From assembly GCF_030272615.1 (NCBI RefSeq), contig NC_081406.1, forward strand, positions 469,012,400 to 469,076,399: a stretch of DNA of 64,000 bases. Direction: 5' to 3'. Position 1 is the first letter of the stretch, and each line of letters opens with the position of its first letter. A program made the position numbers and the translations under genes. This stretch comes from Cryptomeria japonica (lineage: Eukaryota; Streptophyta; Pinopsida; Cupressales; Cupressaceae). The notes beneath the pieces are model-generated. The model worked only from the letters and a program-made list of their open reading frames with translations. It was not told the origin of the DNA and ran no database searches. Of this stretch, positions 1 through 11,696 are shown piece after piece.

Positions 1-423
1 AGACATGAAAGAGGATATTATGGATATACGAATGTAATATGATGCAAAATATGTCAGATAGGTTATGTATGTGAGGATATTTATGTAAGGGTTATTCTGG
101 TAAAGGGTTTAAGATTTCAGACTAGAACAGACAGAGCTTAAATCACGACTGTATTTTGCCATAGAAGATGTTATCTTAGTAGTTCAACACTTCTCCATAT
201 TGTAGTCTGTATTTATATGTAGTCAGTGAGGCTCTTTTTTGTGATTGAGTAGTGTGCTCTAGATTGTAAGCCTTCCTACAAGTGCAAGTCCCTCATATTC
301 TATAATATCTCTTCATATGGCTAGTGGATTGATATTGCGGGTCACAAATCCCACAGTGGTTTTTCCTCTTTGAGGTTTTCCATGTATAATTTTGTGTTTT
401 ATGGTTCTCGTTTATGTGATTAA
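1..423 (+). mobile_element. copia-type LTR, left part (interrupted)
   Basis: This is the 5' portion of a plus-strand LTR that starts before the window. It holds the motif CAGTGGTTTTTCC followed by GAGGTTTTCCATG (about 354-385), which recurs in every copia-type LTR of this window. The sequence breaks at 423 and resumes at 1553, because a minus-strand solo LTR is inserted between. It is probably the 3' LTR of an element whose body lies to the left. Confidence 0.65.
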
Positions 424-1552
424 TTTTAGGAACGAGGAAGGACAATTAAGAGGGGGGGTGAATCAATTGTCAATAAATTTCAACCTAAAACAAATTATTC
501 CAACTTAAAACTCAGTGTCGGTAAAACATATTAACAGTTATAGTATTACTGATACAACTTAATGCATGGAATAGAAAGAGAAACAACATCCACAACACAT
601 GACACTGAGATTTTGACATGGAAACCCAGTAAGGGGAAATACCATGGTGGGAAACCTTACCCACAATCAGATGATACTACTGCAGATAGTAAGTGAATAC
701 AATAATGGGGTCTGCACATGTAGAAAGGCTAACCGCCTAGAGCTCACTACTCAATCACAAAATTAGGAGTCACACTAACTACACAGTTGGATGGTTAAAT
801 CCAATAACAATGTACTGGTTCAATTTAGCATCTTCAATGCCGGATTCAGTACTGGTTTAAGTTCTATGCACGAGGACCAAACACCTTCATAACCTTTAAC
901 AACCTTCCTTCAACCTTCAGATGATATATGTGTGATTCACACAAGGATCTACTTATTTTCAGTCTTCACAATAATCTTCAATAAATGCACATACTCACAC
1001 ACACTTCTTCCAAATAAGATCTTACAATTATTTATACAAAACCTAAGACCTAATCATTAGGTCGGTTCCCAAAAGACATTACAATTAAATCAATTACAAA
1101 ATTAGTCTTGGTGCAATACAATATGTCGGCCTCAATACATTTACACATTATCCAATCAATAAATCCTTTCCAAATTGTGTCGTGCTGATCTGGAACATGT
1201 TTTCCTATGTCTGTTCATAACCTAGACGTATCTGTCAATTAAGGCAAATATGTGAACTCGATCAGACCAATATGTAAAATGCCAAATGAAAACATCCAAT
1301 CCATGTCTTTGACATAACCAAATGATCTGTAGATGATAACAAGTCATCACCAACTTCCTAAGCTACTGGTGAAATAAATACCGGTAACTATGCATAAGCC
1401 AATATCCATGTCGAGACCACAATGTGTCGGTTCATCAACAAACCAATATAACTAGAGTGCCAAATCAATAATGTAGACCTCTAGAAAGATAAGTGTTGAC
1501 ATCAATGACAAAACCAATGTAACACATGATGAAGCCATCCATAATACCAACA
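424..1552 (-). mobile_element. solo LTR, copia-type, minus strand
   Basis: Read on the minus strand, this stretch begins TGTTGGTATTATGG (1552 downward) and ends with the poly-C block ATTCACCCCCCCTCTTAATT (about 450-466) and CCTAAAA (424). It matches the start and end of the solo LTR at 25204-26233. The conserved CCATGGT...GGGTTTCCATG module lies at about 617-652. The flanks ATTAA (419-423) and ATTGG (1553-1557) are only a partial target duplication. No internal coding sequence is present. Confidence 0.65.
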
Positions 1553-1700
1553 ATTGGCTTATTGGTTGCTTTACTTCTTTCAATTTTGTATGTACCAGTA
1601 TACCATTTGGTGTATGCATATTTTAATAAGGCTAAAATTGAACATTTCGGTATAACACTAATTCACACCCCCCCCCCCTCAGTTTTATTGGATTCCAACA
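1553..1700 (+). mobile_element. copia-type LTR, right end
   Basis: This continues the LTR of 1-423 and ends with the poly-C module (TAATTCACACCCCC..., about 1662-1682) and the terminal CCAACA at 1700. Immediately to the right, RNase H coding sequence of element A resumes on the other strand, so the LTR end marks an insertion into A. The element body and the matching target duplication lie outside the window. Confidence 0.6.
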
Positions 1701-3801
1701 ATACTCAATATCAAACTAACTTAGGATCCTAATCCATTTTGCTAATCTTCCTTTAATGTCGCCTTGCTGAGCGAATACTTTAAGGGATCAATTTTAGGAA
1801 TCAGCTTGATGGAGTGAGATAGTAGATATTGTCTCAATTTTTGAGAAGCAAACACTACCACCAAGCATGCATTTTTTGTTGGTGAATAGTTGAGCTCGTA
1901 TCCCACTAATGTTATTTTGATGTAGTAGATGCTTGTTCTTTTCCTTCATTATCCTGTTGTGTGAGTAGAACTCCTAATGATACTTTTGTGGATGATACAT
2001 ATAGCAACAACAACTTTTCTAGAATTGCTAACATTAGGATCGGTGGTTGCATGAGATAGTCCTTGATCTTGTTGAATGCTTCTTCACATTGATTATCCCA
2101 TTTGAAATTAACATTTTTGTGCAATAGATGAGTAAATTGTTGACATTTATCTTCTAGTTGAGAAACAAATCTTTTGATTGACTATAGTCTTCCTTGGAGT
2201 GATCTGAGTTGACTGATATTCTTGGGAGATACCATTTCTATGATTTCTTTGGCCTTGGTTGGATCTACTTCGATACCCCTAGTTGAAACAATGTATCCCA
2301 ATAGCTTACCTAAAGTAACAACAAAGGCACATTTCTTGGGATTGAGCCGTAGCTTGTACTGTTCTAACTGGTCAATGATCTTTTCTAGTATTCCTATATG
2401 TTCTTCTTTGTTGTATGATTTGGCCAATATGTCATCTACATATTCTTCCATGAATGTATGCAACATGTCATGGAATATCTTTTTCATAACTCTCTAATAT
2501 GTAGCACCTGTGTTCCTTAGTCCAAATGGCATGACGTTCCAGTAGAAAGTACCCCATTGACATGTGAAAGTTGTCTTGTCTTGATCTTCAGGTGCTATTT
2601 TAATCTGATTGTATTATGAGAAACCATCCATTAGAGAAAATATGGAATGTCTAGCAGTTAAATCTACAATGATGTCAATATTAGGCAAAGGAAAGTCATC
2701 CTTTGGACATGCATTATTGAGGTCTCTAAAGTCTGTGCATACTCTGATACTTTTATCTGGTTTGGAAATAGGAACGATGTTTGATACCCATTGAGGATAT
2801 GCTACAAGTCTGATGAATCCTACATCCAATAATTTCTTTAGTTCTTCTTTTACAAGAAGAGTGATATGAGGATGCATCTTCCTTAATTTTTTCTTAACTA
2901 GTTTGGCTCCTAGACTGACATTTAAGTGATGCATAATAAGATCTGGATCCAACTTTAGCATTTATGCATATGACTAGGAGAAATTGATTTATCATCATTT
3001 AAAGAAGTCCATATATTGATGCATTTCTTTTTCTCATAGAGAAGTTTCTAGATGTATAATCTTTGGTTGCTTTGTTGTCCCAATGTTAACTGCCTATGTT
3101 GGCTCGATCAAAATGGATGACCTTTCTTGAGAGTATTTAGGTAAGGTGTCAAATCTCCCATCTTCTGATACCTCGAGGAGGTTTTTAATGTTAGATGTGT
3201 CCTTTCTTTTTACTTTTTCTTGGTCTAATGTTGCCAATAAATGGTTTTCAGCATTAGACCTAATATTGTTTTCTTTATTTTCACTTTTGCAACTGAGAGT
3301 TTTGGCACCCACTGACTGGAAGATGCGTTCTTGAAATTCCTAGTAAAATTTGTTGTGGGTTTGATTGCATTAAGATATAAGGATATGACATGGTCATTAG
3401 GAAAGGTATCAATGACAATATGTCTTTCATTTTCCCAATCAATAAGTTTAGGATGGATTAGAGGTAAGGGGTCCTCAGGTTGAGATGCTTAAGAGGTATT
3501 AAGGCTCATGATAGAGATGTCAAAGTTTTTGATATGTATTTCAATTTCTAGAATGATACTCTCATTAGAATGACCTCTCGCAAGTAGCTCTTGATTGTCC
3601 TCGATTAAGTTCAAGTTAACCGAATGTGATTCTAATTCAAGTGGGCTAGTTCCTAACGTTTACCCTATATACTCATGAACTACATCGACACCTACATCTT
3701 CCTTAAAGCAATTTTCTTCCACTGATTGTTCAGAATGATAGGAATCTCATTCCCATTCATTAGAATTTGTCTCACTTGTAGCTTGCAATCTGGAGATTTG
3801 T
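1701..3801 (-). pseudogene. Element A reverse transcriptase and RNase H, with upstream linker
   Basis: This is the pol core that copies element RNA to DNA. From 3801 down to about 3100 lies a degenerate linker after the G-patch. RT follows from about 3000: LDPDLIMHHL, then TDFRDLNNACPKDDFPLP (about 2700), LMDGFS, GTFYWNVMPFGL, and the catalytic YVDD in EEYVDDILAKS (about 2430). RNase H begins near 2124 and reaches LRQYLLSHSIKLI and AKWIRILSEFDIEY, ending at 1701 where a foreign LTR starts. There are frameshifts and stops, including TAG in place of Gln within GATY-RVMKKIF (about 2495). The motif set is typical of Tat elements. Lineage is sure; function is lost. Confidence 0.85.
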
Positions 3802-4600
3802 TCATATAGTGTTTGATTTGTTTCTTCTCTCATATTCAGCTTCCTCTGGGTTGATATTGAGTTTTTTCAACCTTGCTATTATCTCTCCTTGATTTGTACC
3901 AGCTTCTTGTCTGTTTTGGTTAAGATTTAACTCTTCTTGGGAAGTGCCTTTAGGTTTTTTTTCCTGTTGATTAGAAGCTTTCTTCTTTTTCCATGTCATG
4001 TTTCTTTGTTCTTGTTGTTTGGAATATGTTTCTTCCCTTTCAATGGCAAGTTGTTCTTGTTTGTTATCATGTTCATCTTGTTGTTGGCTAGAAGATGTGT
4101 CTTCTTGTAGAGTAACTTGTCCATACCCTAAGCCTAATTTATCTATAGCTTGCTGAGTATGAGGTTGGATAGGTTCTAAGATACCTTCTTTTCTTTTTCC
4201 TATAGGACTCATTCCAGTGTATCCCATTTTCTGAAGAATGTTAAATCCTTTTCCATACTTTTCAGTGGGTATTCTAACATTATTGATCTTTATCATCCTT
4301 GTATAGCCACTGTAGCATATCTTTGTCTTTTGTTTCCTCTAATAAGGTCCCATCACTAACAAATTCTCCATCAAATATTGGAATATGTTTCACAATTGGT
4401 TGTTGTTTAGAGTTTGATGGTTTTCCATAGGATTTAGGAGAAAGTGGTAACTGTGATAGTGAATATTCTTCATTTCCTCGATCTCTTAGCTGCATTTGTT
4501 TTTCCATATTTGAAAAAATTAAGGCAAATGATTTTTCCTCAGATTGTGTGTTTGAAGATAATGCCTCCCTATTATGAGGAACAATGACCTCTTGAGCCAT
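3802..4600 (-). pseudogene. Element A post-protease linker with G-patch domain
   Basis: After protease comes a linker containing LSQLPLSPKSYGKP and LEETKDKDMLQWLYKDD, then a G-patch: EKYGKGFNILQKMGYTGMSP followed by IGKRKEGILEPI and LGLGYGQ (about 4280-4130). G-patch domains are glycine-rich RNA-binding or helicase-activating modules, and also occur in the polyproteins of some retroviruses and plant gypsy elements. A Gln- and Lys-rich tail runs to 3802. The same order appears in element I (57493-58340), where most landmarks are conserved, so this is an inherited part of the family. The reading frame changes near 4290. Confidence 0.75.
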
Positions 4601-4681
4601 TTTTAGATTACTATAGTACTAGAATAGATTTGAATATGTTGAGATCGTGATTTCTTTCTCATTGTATGAAAATTTCAAGCA

Positions 4682-5250
4682 CTAATGATATGTTGATGGA
4701 ATAGCTTGTATGCCATGTATCCATGGTCTTCCCAAAAGTATGTTGTATGATAAATACAAGTCTAGAACTTGGCATGTTGTGTCTTTCTGTAAAGGTCCCA
4801 CTCTGATGGGTAATACCACAATTCCTTTAGAGGAACGCTCTTCTTCATCATATGATTTGATTGTGATATTTTTCCAAGGATCAACTACATCTTCAAAATA
4901 ACCTAGAGCACGGACAAGACTCAATGATAAAATGTTTAAGCCATATCCCCCATCTATTAGGACACATTTAACACGTGTCTTATGAATGAGGACTTCACTA
5001 TGCAAGGGACCGTTATGGAGATGTTGCAAGGACATGTCATCTTCTTCAGTGAATGATAAGTAGTGAGGGATTGTGAGGTGTCCCACCATGTTTGGAATTG
5101 ATCTACATGAAGATCTTTGGACATTGTCGTATCTACTAATGCTCTTTCAAGAATTTCTTTGTGTGCAGGTGAAAGCCTTAAAATTTATAAGATGGATATT
5201 TGTGCAAGATTTTTCTATAGTTGATCCACTAGATTGTATTATTTTGAAGT
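4682..5250 (-). pseudogene. Element A aspartic protease
   Basis: This is the retropepsin-type protease that cuts the polyprotein. The active-site region reads CVLIDGGYGLNI (about 4955), where DGG replaces the usual D[ST]G, as is common in Tat elements. The flap-side motif is YNILLGRPWIHGIQ (about 4720). The upstream part, including HKEILERAL and KDLHVDQFQ, is in another frame between about 5090 and 5250, so a frameshift separates it. The counterpart in element I (58362-58940) has both parts in one frame. Length and motifs fit the family. Confidence 0.8.
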
Positions 5251-6905
5251 GGATTATGTGTTAGTTGTAGGACCCAACAAAACAACTTTGGCTTTTCTTC
5301 TTGTGATAGCATGAGTAGGTTCTTGATGTTGTTTCTCTTTAACCACTATCACATTTACATTATCATATGCATGAGCATAGTTCACCTTTGATTTACCCTT
5401 ACCATTATGTGTTGCTAATGATTCACCCTTCTCATAGTTAGGAAGTGGAGTTTTGAAAGTTGCATGAGATTCAAAAATCACAATAATGGTTGTCGTTCCA
5501 ACAAGAGGGTTTCACTTGAGGTTCAAAGTTTCTTCCTTCTGGAAAAGTAATCAACTTGTTTGTGAGAAGCATCTTTAATGCTGACCCAAGTGGTTCACCA
5601 ATGTTCATAAATTTCCTCTATAAAACATTGTTGAAAGTTGATTTTTGGTGATTGTTGTGTTGTTGAGCCGCTGCTGAGTGATTAGATAAATTGAAAACTG
5701 GTTGCTTTGGTTTTACATTATTGTTATCCACTATCCCATCATTGACAACATTTTGATTTATATTCCAAAAAAAATTCTTATTTTGTTAGCATTGTTGTTA
5801 GGAGGATTAACTCCCTCTTTGTAGAGCTTCAACTCACCCTTCTTTACCATGGCTTCCTCCATTATGATTCCATTATCAATCATCTTTTCAAAATTTTGAT
5901 GGCATTGCATTTTTAGATGATAACTCATTTGTTTGTTTAGGTTGTCGATGAATATGTCCATTTTCTTGTATTCTGGAACTGTACTAGGATATCATGAAGC
6001 TAACCATCTCCATCTCTGTAGAAATGTCATGAAAGGTTCTCCACTCTTTTGTTTAGTATTACATAGGTCTAGCATTATGACCTCATGTTGAATGTTGTAA
6101 GAGTATTGTGAAAAAAAATTATCCACCAATTCTATGAATGACCTAATTCCATGAGGAAGTTTGGAGAACCATTTCATAGCTAGTCCACTTAAGCTCTTTG
6201 GAAATAATCTCATCATGTATGTATCCTCATGTGCAAACTCCATACTCATCATGCAAAATTTGCATATATGATATTGGGATCAGTGCTTCCATTATATTTA
6301 TCATATCTAGGAGTTTCAAAACCTATAGGAAATAGTATCATGTTTATATTTATGTCAAATGGATAAGGACAGATTTCTTGAAGTGAATATCTTCTAACTA
6401 TTCCTCTCTGCATATCTTGAATCTGTGTTTGCAGCGTTTATATTTTTTGTGTAAGAGTTATGAGAGGATTATCAACATGATTTATTCTTGTGTAACCCTT
6501 AGTTTGCATTCTAGTATGATCTTGATCTCTTCTTATATCATCTCAACCCTTTCTTGTGTCCTCATTAGATTTGGCATTGTTGAAAATTTCTATGTCATCC
6601 CTTTTGGGAACGGAAGTTTCCTCATTAGTTCTTATGTTATCAGGAATTAATGTGTCATCCTTTTTGTGACCGGAAATCTCCTCATTTCAATCGTTATCAT
6701 GGAAAGGGTCACTTCTCTTTTGTCCTAAATTGCTCACATCAAAATCTTGGGGGAGTGTAGCACCAGATTTTGCTAACATTAGGAAGTATTTTTCTATTTT
6801 TCCTTCCAATATTTTCTCCATAAATTTATCAAATTTAGGATCTTGTTTGATTTCTCTGATATGTTAATTTGTTATGTCTTCTTCTTGTATTTCATTTTGG
6901 TAATG
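5251..6905 (-). pseudogene. Element A gag and nucleocapsid linker
   Basis: Gag forms the particle that packages element RNA. The N-terminal part (from about 6905) contains SGATLPQDFDV. The capsid-like core lies at 6252-5992 with MSMEFAHEDTYMMRLF, AMKWFSKLPHGI and EPFMTFLQRWR. The part at 5961-5758 has AMVKKGELKLY. A nucleocapsid zinc motif begins NHYCDF near 5490, but its remaining GH and C ligands are missing; in element I the motif runs on as NKGHQTNDC, so about 80 bases seem deleted here. The linker at 5481-5254 has KVNYAHAYDNVNVIVVK. Several frameshifts separate the pieces. Confidence 0.7.
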
Positions 6906-8972
6906 CCATGTTCCTATAATCTTCAATCATTTCGAATGATTCTATTTTCATTTATGTGATCTTACATCTTTGTGCTCTAGTTAAAACGAGCATACACATT
7001 GTTGAATATTGTGCAAGGATTCAGTTGTCTAAGAGGTGTTTCGATAAGTGACCAATTGTCAATATAGATACATGAAAAGATAATTCAAGTATTTATAAGT
7101 TTGTAGGTTTTTTGATCTTCGGTTGGAGTGCAGTGATGATGATTTTGATAAGACCAAGTCCAATAGGAGCAATATATCCTATGATATGGGATGAGGTTAT
7201 CCTGACCAAACATTGTAGTTTCGTGATAGAGGATAATAGATCCTGATGAGAAACTATGTTTTGAGTGATCAGTATATCAAAGAGGTGATGATGCACTTTG
7301 ATGTTTTAGATCTTGAACTTGTTGAAGATGAATACTTGAAAATCTTGGGGTGTCTAGCTCTAGAATCCGTTTTGACAAAAGATTAATTAACCGAGCAAAC
7401 CAAGAAGACAACCCTAGCACAGAATGATAGATATCAAGTGTATACACTCACTATAAATTGACCAAGCAAACATGACAAATCTAGAAAAGACATATAGTAA
7501 GACAACTCTGGACTGATAGAGATAAAACCTCGTATGGCAAATTAAGGACTCCCAGATGACAATTTAAACAATCGCATACGATAAACTAGGAATCCTGTAT
7601 GACAATTTAGAGACAACCATATGATAACTGATAACAAATAATTTATGCTGATATAACTCATACAACAATTTAGACAAGATAGAATGATGAACTAGCTTTC
7701 TCGTACGACAAACTAGGAAACTCGTACGACTTAGGATAGTGCAAAGACAAATTTTTGACTTTGACAGATTTTTGACAAACAATGTTTGATGTTTTGGTTA
7801 TGTTTTCCAGTTTTAGATGTTTCACTTTCAGTGCCAAGGATGAAAACATAGCAAACATGCGATATGATAAGTGACCTCAAGCACAACATGCTAAATCCTA
7901 AGGAAGTTGGTTGAGAGAGAAAACCTTTGCTTGCAAACTTAGGTACACACCCAATAGCTAATCAAAATACGACCATTGAGTCTCACACAATGGATTCTCA
8001 ACGTTGTATTATCTGAATCCAAATGCTAATGGGGGCATGATATGGCAAGTGTCTTGGGAGAGTTATTATCTCTCTTGCACAAAGATTATCCTTCTTTCAG
8101 AGGTGAATCGGGTAGCTTCTATCTTAGGGTTCGTAGTAAGGATTTCTATTAGGAATTACCCCTTGTATTCGTACAAGCGTGATTGAGGCCTAAAGCCCAA
8201 TAAGGTACCGAAACAAGAAGTAGTCATACAAGCATGATTGAGACCACGAGGCCATACTAAATGTCTGATATGAGAGATCTCAAAAGAGAAAACTCAAATA
8301 ATCTCATCCTTTGAGACTTTAATCCTAAGAGGCCTATTTTTTAGAGTGAGTCGAAAAGATTAGGTCTAGTTGTACTCAGTTGGGTCATTCTCACAAGGTG
8401 ATTACTTTTTCCCACTGTGATAGACCCGCTAAAGGTATTGAAATCTCAAACATAGCGCTTCAAGGGTTGGAATTTCTGATTGTCTATACAGACAAGAGCA
8501 TACTCTCCTACCTTTTAGACAACTTCTCAAGCATGGAAAACAAGTTTGTTCATTTACCAATAGAAAATTAAGTGTGCCTGGAAAAATTTAAGAAGACACA
8601 AAGTTTGGTTGAGTTCCCTTAGGCAACCTGCAAAACAAATAAATTAGTAATCATGTTATTTTGGAGTAATTGATTCTTTGACAAGTGTAATCTTCGACAA
8701 TCGTCCTATAAAAACTAGTTAGGCTGCTAGAAAACTCACAAACAGACCAAGGTTAGCATTAGTGATAGCAAATTTCAATCACAAAAACCCTAAAATGCAA
8801 TATGTTTTGAAATGACAGAAGTAGAAAATTGTATCACACATACCCGCATGAGTACACAAAGAAACTCGTACAGTTCTTTAAAGGTACACGTATGAGATTA
8901 TGAAGCAAATACGGCCAGAAACTTATGACATTGAAGATTTTGATGATACAAGAGGCCAAAAATGATATTCAT
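6906..8972 (-). other. Element A 5' leader (untranslated)
   Basis: About 2.1 kb lies between the primer binding site and gag, with no supported gene. Parts match the leader of element I: 7093-7350 matches 61065-61270, and 8340-8480 matches 62700-62830. It holds a 21-22 bp tandem repeat array at 7520-7735 and a shorter one near 8840-8910. Long leaders of this kind usually carry packaging or translation signals, but I cannot identify such a signal here. Confidence 0.55.
7520..7735. repeat. degenerate 21-22 bp tandem repeat
   Basis: About ten imperfect units resemble CTCGTACGACAAACTAGGAA. The best units are at the right end, around 7700-7735. The period is close to 21 bases. It lies in the leader of element A at a position equivalent to the first array of element I, although the unit sequence differs. 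Confidence 0.6.
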
Positions 8973-8990
8973 GCCCCATGATGGGTGCCA
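8973..8990 (-). promoter_or_regulatory. primer binding site of element A
   Basis: Read on the minus strand, TGGCACCCATCATGGGGC directly follows the end of the 5' LTR (CA at 8995-8994) after three bases. Element I has TGGCGCCCACCGTGAGGC at the same place. This is the TGGCGCC type of primer site known from Tat and Athila elements, not the tRNA-Met site used by the other families here. Two CG dinucleotides have become CA. Confidence 0.65.
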
Positions 8991-9437
8991 AAATGTTGTG
9001 AGTGTGAAGTAGGGTACCTACAGCTGCAACACAAACACTCAATAGATCATTACAAGGATGGTTAGCAAATTAAAATCAAATGAAAGATAAACCATGACAA
9101 AGTGACCTATCACCTCCTAAGAGATGCGAGTGTGGATTTTCTCTTAGATCTATATGAGAAATTCCAGTGACTTGACTACACCAGGATGGAGGATTTAAAA
9201 TGATATGATGTGCAAGATAGATAAATGCACGATTAAACTAAATTAATAGATGCAATTAAGCTAGATGAGAGATTGATTATGCTATATGATTAAGCAATTG
9301 TACTAGAAGATGATCAAATTAAGGTAGATCTAAGATGCAATTGCCTATAATAACAATGCTTAAATGATATGCCTATAATAACAAGTATTGAAAATGAGAT
9401 GAGATGGGATGGGATCCATTGTGCTCCAAAATGGGGG

Positions 9438-9447
9438 ATATTTATAG
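9438..9447 (-). promoter_or_regulatory. TATA box in element A LTR
   Basis: The minus strand reads CTATAAATAT in the middle of the LTR, at a position that aligns with CTATAAATAG in the LTR of element I (63950-63941). Flanking sequence is conserved between the two (ATCAATGGTC on the plus strand downstream), which supports a promoter role. Confidence 0.5.
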
Positions 9448-9901
9448 AATTTCCAAGGCCAGGGGTGAGGTGGCAGGAATCAATGGTCAAGATTGAGTCT
9501 AAAGATATCAAGGGTCAAATAGGAGGAGGCTAGAGAAGAGGTTGTAGGGATGGATACTTGTCATCTCTATGGTGACAAGTGTCAAGGAATCTTGCCCACA
9601 AGAGGGAAAGTGTCCAAGGGAGGAGACATGTGGCATAAGTGCCATGTGTCTCAATTGGAGAATATCCAACCCATAGGAGGTTAGGATGAGGAGGTTAGGA
9701 TGGGGTTAGCTAAACCCAGGATTAGGTGGAATGGGTTATGTTAAGGGTGGTTAGGTTAGGTGGTTAGAAGTTAGGAAGCATGCGAGAAATTTGAATTTAA
9801 AAATTTAAATAATAGAAAAAGGTGAATTAACTCTCAACTACTCATAAATTGACTTGTGTTAATTAATTAGGGGATTAGAAGAAATGAATTAAATGGGAGA
9901 G

Positions 9902-9941
9902 GATTAATTAATTTAGATTAATTAATCTAAATTAATTAATC
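9902..9941. repeat. perfect 40-bp palindrome
   Basis: The stretch from GATTAATTAATTTAG to CTAAATTAATTAATC is its own reverse complement over 40 bases. It lies in the U3 part of the element A LTR and could extrude as a cruciform or form a hairpin in RNA. Confidence 0.85.
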
Positions 9942-10115
9942 AAAGGGACTATTGAAATGAACTTATTAAATAAATCCTTAGATTTATTAATAAGCAGTTG
10001 AATGGGGGAATTTAATCAAATTGCTAGTGGATTCAATTAAATTGGGAAGGAGGATTGATTAAATAATTGCTTATTTAATTAATTATCTTTAGACCATTTT
10101 TAGGTGTATACAACA

Positions 10116-11696
10116 ACAACTGAGAAGGAGTTTTTAGGTGTATTGTATGCAATTAATAAATTCACATTATATTACAGGTTATAAAACATTTTTTCACACT
10201 GATCATGTGGCCATTTGATATTTAATGAACAAAGTTACTGTAGGTGGCTGAATAATAAGATGGTTGTTTCTTCTGCAAGAATTTGATATTACCATTGTGG
10301 ATAAACCAAGCAAAGATAATGGTGTTGCTGATTTTCTCTCTAGAATAATTTAATGGGGTCATAATGAACCAGTGGACGATACATTTCCAGATGAATACTT
10401 GTTTGCAATATTTATCCAATATCCATGGTTTGATGACATTATCAATTATATTGTTATAGGGAAGTGCCTGAATCATTTTACCCCTAAGCAAAACTTATTC
10501 ATGAGAGTTATAGATTTAAGTGGATTGATGATCTCTTATATAATGTGTGTCCTAATCATATTCTTCACAGGTGTGTGCAGGAAATATATGTTTATGACAT
10601 TATAAATGCATGTCATAATGAACCTGAAGGAGGACACTATTCTATGGTCAGAACAATTCACAAAATCTTAAGAGAAAGCTACTTTTGGTCTCCCATGACC
10701 AAAGATGTTTCATTTTATGTGAAACATTGTGATGAATGTCAATGCATGGGAAGACCTACACCAACAATAGAGATGTCGCTACAATCCCAGATAGCTCTTG
10801 AGCCATTTAAAAAATGGCGAATTGATTTTGTGGGACCTGTAGACTTGCCTTCAAAAGGACATCACTACATTCTTGTTTGCATAGACTATGTCACAAAATA
10901 GGTGGAAGTGAAAGCATTGCCAACATCAAGAGAGGACAAAGTAGCTGATTTTCTATACAAACACATCCTTCAGCAATTTGGAGCACCTAGGGAGATAATT
11001 TATGATCAAGGAATACAATTTATGTCTACACTGATGGAAGCCTTCATGCACAAATTTATGATAACACATAGAAAATCTACACCATATCATCCTCAAGCAA
11101 ATGGACAAGTAGAAGTCAACAATAGAGAGTTGGAGAATATCTTAACAAAAACTATCTCTTTGAGAAAATTAGATTGGTCAAAGAGATTAGATGAAGCAGT
11201 TGGGGCCTACAATACAACATGGAAGACTACTACAACCTTCTCTCTGTATGAATTGGTATATGAAAAGACTCTTGTTATGTCTATTAAATTTGAGTTGCAG
11301 ACATTGAGAACAACATTGGAAGTAGGGACTGATTTATCTGAAGCAGAAAAGATTAGAATTCTATAATTGAATAGGTGAGATGAAATGGGGATGGAAGCTT
11401 TGCAACATACTAAAATAATACAAAAGAAAAGAAAATAATGGCATGATAAAAACATTGTTTCAAGAAAATTCAAGAAGGGAGATTGGGCATTATTGTTTGA
11501 CTCCAGATTCCAAGAGTTTATAGGCAAGTTTCACACAAAATGGTTAGGACCATATGAGGTTGATCAAGTTTTTGATAATCGAGCAATTCAGTTGGTACCT
11601 ATAGATGGAGAAAGAAGAATTATGTTGGTAAATGGTCATTGTCTAAAATTATATCATAAACCAACATCCAAGGAAGAATTTCTCTCAAAATTGTAG
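10116..11696 (+). pseudogene. Element B RNase H end and integrase
   Basis: The start encodes TTEKEFLGVLYAINKF, then in another frame FFHTDHVAI and DKPSKDNGVADFLSRI, the C-terminal part of RNase H. Integrase follows: zinc module with HNEPEGGH and HCDECQ (10615-10740), core with first Asp in WRIDFVGPV, second in IIYDQGIQF, and Glu in VNNRELENI, so the DDE triad is intact. HPQANGQVEV is typical of the lineage. The C-terminal part has KGDWALLFDSRF and KWLGPYEV and ends naturally at 11694-11696. Premature stops include TAG at 10899 (Trp expected) and TAA at 11364. Confidence 0.85.

Larger units (their letters stand above)
1701..10115 (-). mobile_element. Element A: Tat-lineage Ty3/gypsy element with G-patch
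   Basis: On the minus strand the order is 5' LTR (10115-8994), primer binding site (8990-8973), leader with tandem repeats, gag, zinc-motif linker, protease, G-patch linker, reverse transcriptase and RNase H, then truncation at 1701 by a copia-type LTR. The RT sequence (FRDLNNACPKDDFPLP, YVDD) and the protease motif IDGG fit the OTA/Tat group of plant gypsy elements. The element is inserted in the RNase H gene of element B. It has many stops and frameshifts and is not functional. Integrase and the 3' LTR would lie to the left of the window. Confidence 0.8.
8994..10115 (-). repeat. Element A 5' LTR
   Basis: On the minus strand this runs TGTTGTATACACC (10115) to CACTCACAACA (8994), with TG and CA ends. 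A TATA-like box lies at 9447-9438. Upstream of it the U3 region is very rich in AATTAATT and includes a perfect 40-bp palindrome at 9902-9941. The right boundary abuts RNase H coding sequence of element B. Part of the LTR resembles that of element I around the TATA box. Confidence 0.7.
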
